Below are positions 39,953 to 41,601 of a stretch of DNA of 41,601 bases, piece by piece. The stretch is from the NCBI RefSeq assembly GCF_025869515.1, contig NZ_JAOZVR010000102.1:1-41601 (forward strand), read 5' to 3'. Within the stretch, counting starts at the first letter, position 1, and every line of letters begins with the position of its first letter. The DNA is from Ferrovibrio sp. Its GTDB lineage: Bacteria > Pseudomonadota > Alphaproteobacteria > Ferrovibrionales > Ferrovibrionaceae. A program made the translations under genes and the position numbers. The notes under the pieces were generated by a model. The model saw only the letters and a list, made by a program, of their open reading frames with translations, had not been told where the DNA came from and ran no database searches.

Positions 39953-40366
39953 TCAGATCAGGTTATGGAATTTCAGCACGGCGTCGAGCCGCTGCTTCAG
40001 CGCCGCCAGCGAGACCGGCTTGACCAGGTAGCCGTCGACCTTGAGCTGCTTGGCCGAGATCACGGTTTCCTGCTGCTTGTCGGCGGTGAGGAAGATCACC
40101 GGCGTGGCGGCGATCTCGACGCCGGCGAATTCGCGCAGCTGGCTGAGGAAGCCGAGGCCGTCGACCGGCTCCATATGCACATCGCACAGCACCAGCTGCG
40201 GCCGCGTCCGGATCACCTCGCGGAATCCCTTCTCGCCGTCGATCGCCTCCTCGATCAGGGTGAAGCCGATCTGCCGCAGCAGGCCGGTGATGATGCGGCG
40301 CGCGAAGGATTCATCCTCCACCACCAGGATGCGCAGATCCCTGTAGCGTGCGCTGTCGTCGATCAT
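39953..40366 (-). CDS. Single-domain response regulator (CheY-like)
   Basis: 137-aa stand-alone receiver with all key residues: Glu17/Asp18 (VVEDES), phosphoacceptor Asp62 (VLCDVHMEPVDG), Thr94 and Lys116 (LVKPVSLAALKQRL). There is no output domain, so it acts by protein interaction or as a phosphorelay intermediate. It overlaps the upstream hybrid sensor gene by four bases (ATGA), so they form one operon. Transcription probably ends at the hairpin 39830-39853 after crossing the rpsD remnant. Confidence 0.93.
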   Translation of the reverse strand: MIDDSARYRDLRILVVEDESFARRIITGLLRQIGFTLIEEAIDGEKGFREVIRTRPQLVLCDVHMEPVDGLGFLSQLREFAGVEIAATPVIFLTADKQQETVISAKQLKVDGYLVKPVSLAALKQRLDAVLKFHNLI

Positions 40367-41601
40367 GTCGTGGCACCGTCGGAGTTCAGAATCAGGGGCA
40401 GCGCCAGCCGCAGCTCGTCGAGGCAGGGCACCAGAATCCCGGCCAGCAGGACGATTGTTTCGTCATCCCCGGCATCGCAGGCATCCTGCAGGTCGCTGGC
40501 GATGGTGCCGAGCCGTCGCGCCCCCACCGAGCGGGCCGCGCCTTTCAGGATATGCACCTGGCCGCGCAGCTCGGCCGCCCTGGCCGTGCCGGCCATCGCT
40601 TCGATGGCGGCGATCCGCCCGGCCGCATCGACGACGAATTCCTGCAGCAGCTGTCGCGCGGTGGCATCGAAGCCGCCGAAGGCCTCGGTCAGCGGCGTCG
40701 GGTCGAAGATGTCGCGGTCCCAGTCCGGATCGTTCGCGGCCGCGCCGGGTTCGGCCTGGGCCGGGCGGCGCAGCGGCAGCGCCTGCGGCAGCCATTGCGC
40801 CAGCATCGCGGCCAGGGCGCGGGAATTGACCGGCTTGGTCAGATAGCCGTCCATGCCGGCATCGAGGCAGAGCTGCTCGGTGCCGGTCAGGGCATCGGCG
40901 GTCAGCGCGATGACCGGCAGGCGCGGCCGGCCCGGCGTCGGCGATCCGGCCTCGATGGCGCGGATGCGCGCGGTGAGTTCGAACCCGTCCATTTCCGGCA
41001 TGTGGAAATCGGTCAGCAAAAGGCCATAGGGGTGGCGTTCATACAGCGCCAGCGCCGCGGCGCCGTTATCGGCGACCTCGCAGGCATAGCCCATGCGCGC
41101 CAGCAGCTGGTGGATCACCAGGCGGTTGGTGGCGTTGTCTTCCGCCACCAGGATCACGGCATTGGCGGCACGCGCCAGCTCCAGGCCGGGCGGCGCGAAG
41201 GCCATGTCGGCGCGGAAGGCCGCCTCGGTGCTGCCGGCCGCGATCTGCCCGAGCGCGATGCCGGCGGCGCGGCGCAGGCCGGCGAGGCTGAGCGGATAGG
41301 TCAGGGCGAGGGAGAAATGCGTGCGCGCCGCGGCATCGATGGTCGAGACCAGGCTGCGCGGCGCCAGCAGCGCGTAAGTGGTGACGATGCCGAGCACCGA
41401 CGGAGCCGTCAGCGCGCCATCGGGGCAGCGCGCGTCGATCATCACCAGGTCGACTGTCATGTCCGCCACGACGGCCTGCGCGGCGGCCACGCTCGGCGCC
41501 GTCGCCACGCTGGCTGCCGGCAGGGCGGCCAGGGCCTGCCGCGCCGCCGCCTGCTGCTGCTGCGGCAGGCCGATCAGCAGCACCCGCAGCGCCGACAGAT
41601 C
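40363..41601 (-). CDS. Hybrid two-component sensor, C-terminal part (receiver x2, Hpt), runs off right edge
   Basis: The frame is open to the window end (start beyond 41601), so this is partial; at least 412 codons are seen. First comes a degenerate receiver (VLLIGLPQQQQ lacks the acidic pair, though LVMIDARCPDG is present). A canonical receiver follows (VILVAEDNATNRLV; LLLTDFHMPEMDGFEL; ALTADALTGT; YLTKPVNSRA). A C-terminal Hpt domain has the phosphotransfer His in VHILKGAARSVGA. The kinase core is expected to the right. The stop overlaps the response regulator ATG. Its kinase may pass phosphate via Hpt to the neighbouring CheY-like protein. Confidence 0.9.
   Translation of the reverse strand, partial: DLSALRVLLIGLPQQQQAAARQALAALPAASVATAPSVAAAQAVVADMTVDLVMIDARCPDGALTAPSVLGIVTTYALLAPRSLVSTIDAAARTHFSLALTYPLSLAGLRRAAGIALGQIAAGSTEAAFRADMAFAPPGLELARAANAVILVAEDNATNRLVIHQLLARMGYACEVADNGAAALALYERHPYGLLLTDFHMPEMDGFELTARIRAIEAGSPTPGRPRLPVIALTADALTGTEQLCLDAGMDGYLTKPVNSRALAAMLAQWLPQALPLRRPAQAEPGAAANDPDWDRDIFDPTPLTEAFGGFDATARQLLQEFVVDAAGRIAAIEAMAGTARAAELRGQVHILKGAARSVGARRLGTIASDLQDACDAGDDETIVLLAGILVPCLDELRLALPLILNSDGATT

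Noticed and set aside
1..41601. tRNA, rRNA, CRISPR arrays, known IS elements or replication origin
   Set aside because: No cloverleaf, ribosomal sequence, spaced identical repeats, transposase frame or DnaA-box cluster was seen.

Overview
The window looks like chromosome from a high-GC alphaproteobacterium, most likely Rhodospirillales-like. The main support is an F1-ATPase zeta inhibitor gene (DUF1476) next to purC, a three-part FGAM synthase (purS/purQ/purL) followed by bolA and a CGFS glutaredoxin, a his cluster carrying a DUF2628 gene, a CyaC-type redox adenylate cyclase, and a perfect EcfG-type stress promoter. The genus is not determined.

Layout. (1) 1-959: tail of a chemotaxis receptor, an AT-richer gap with several hairpins, and an unknown gene. 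(2) 1104-5728: histidine cluster hisB-DUF2628-hisH-GNAT-hisA-hisF-hisE-HIT, closed by a clear intrinsic terminator. (3) 5754-7777: a ZnuD-like TonB receptor behind a double Zur-like palindrome. (4) 7849-18810: a P-type ATPase converging on and overlapping a leftward group of genes: beta-CASP metallo-hydrolase, thymidine/AMP phosphorylase-like enzyme, DUF1003 protein, PAS-PAS hybrid histidine kinase, six-TM/[2Fe-2S]/adenylate cyclase and TetR. This looks like an energy- or redox-stress neighbourhood. (5) 19024-22737: a TPR protein divergent from the TetR, then a MarR regulator divergent from an MddA/ICMT-like membrane methyltransferase and an alpha/beta hydrolase, with a 37-bp palindrome between them. 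(6) 22739-26860: otsB-GH15-otsA trehalose operon behind a GGAAC-N16-CGTT promoter. (7) 26861-28788: MarR-GNAT fusion and EamA exporter. (8) 28860-34596: zeta subunit, purC-purS-purQ-purL, bolA, grxD and a VOC protein, with a dispersed inverted-repeat element between purS and purQ. (9) 34646-41601: accessory-looking DNA. It holds an AT-richer pentapeptide-repeat membrane protein, an NTF2-like protein, a flavodoxin/HxlR divergent pair with HxlR-type operators, an AT-rich DUF2971 gene flanked by two similar hairpin repeats, a short rpsD 3'-end remnant, and a two-component pair running off the right edge.

The most distinctive items are the CyaC-like redox cyclase inside a sensor-rich cluster, the well-resolved operators (Zur, EcfG, MarR, HxlR), and the DUF2971 cassette bounded by terminator-like direct repeats beside an rpsD tail. 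All calls come from reading the sequence; no database search was run.
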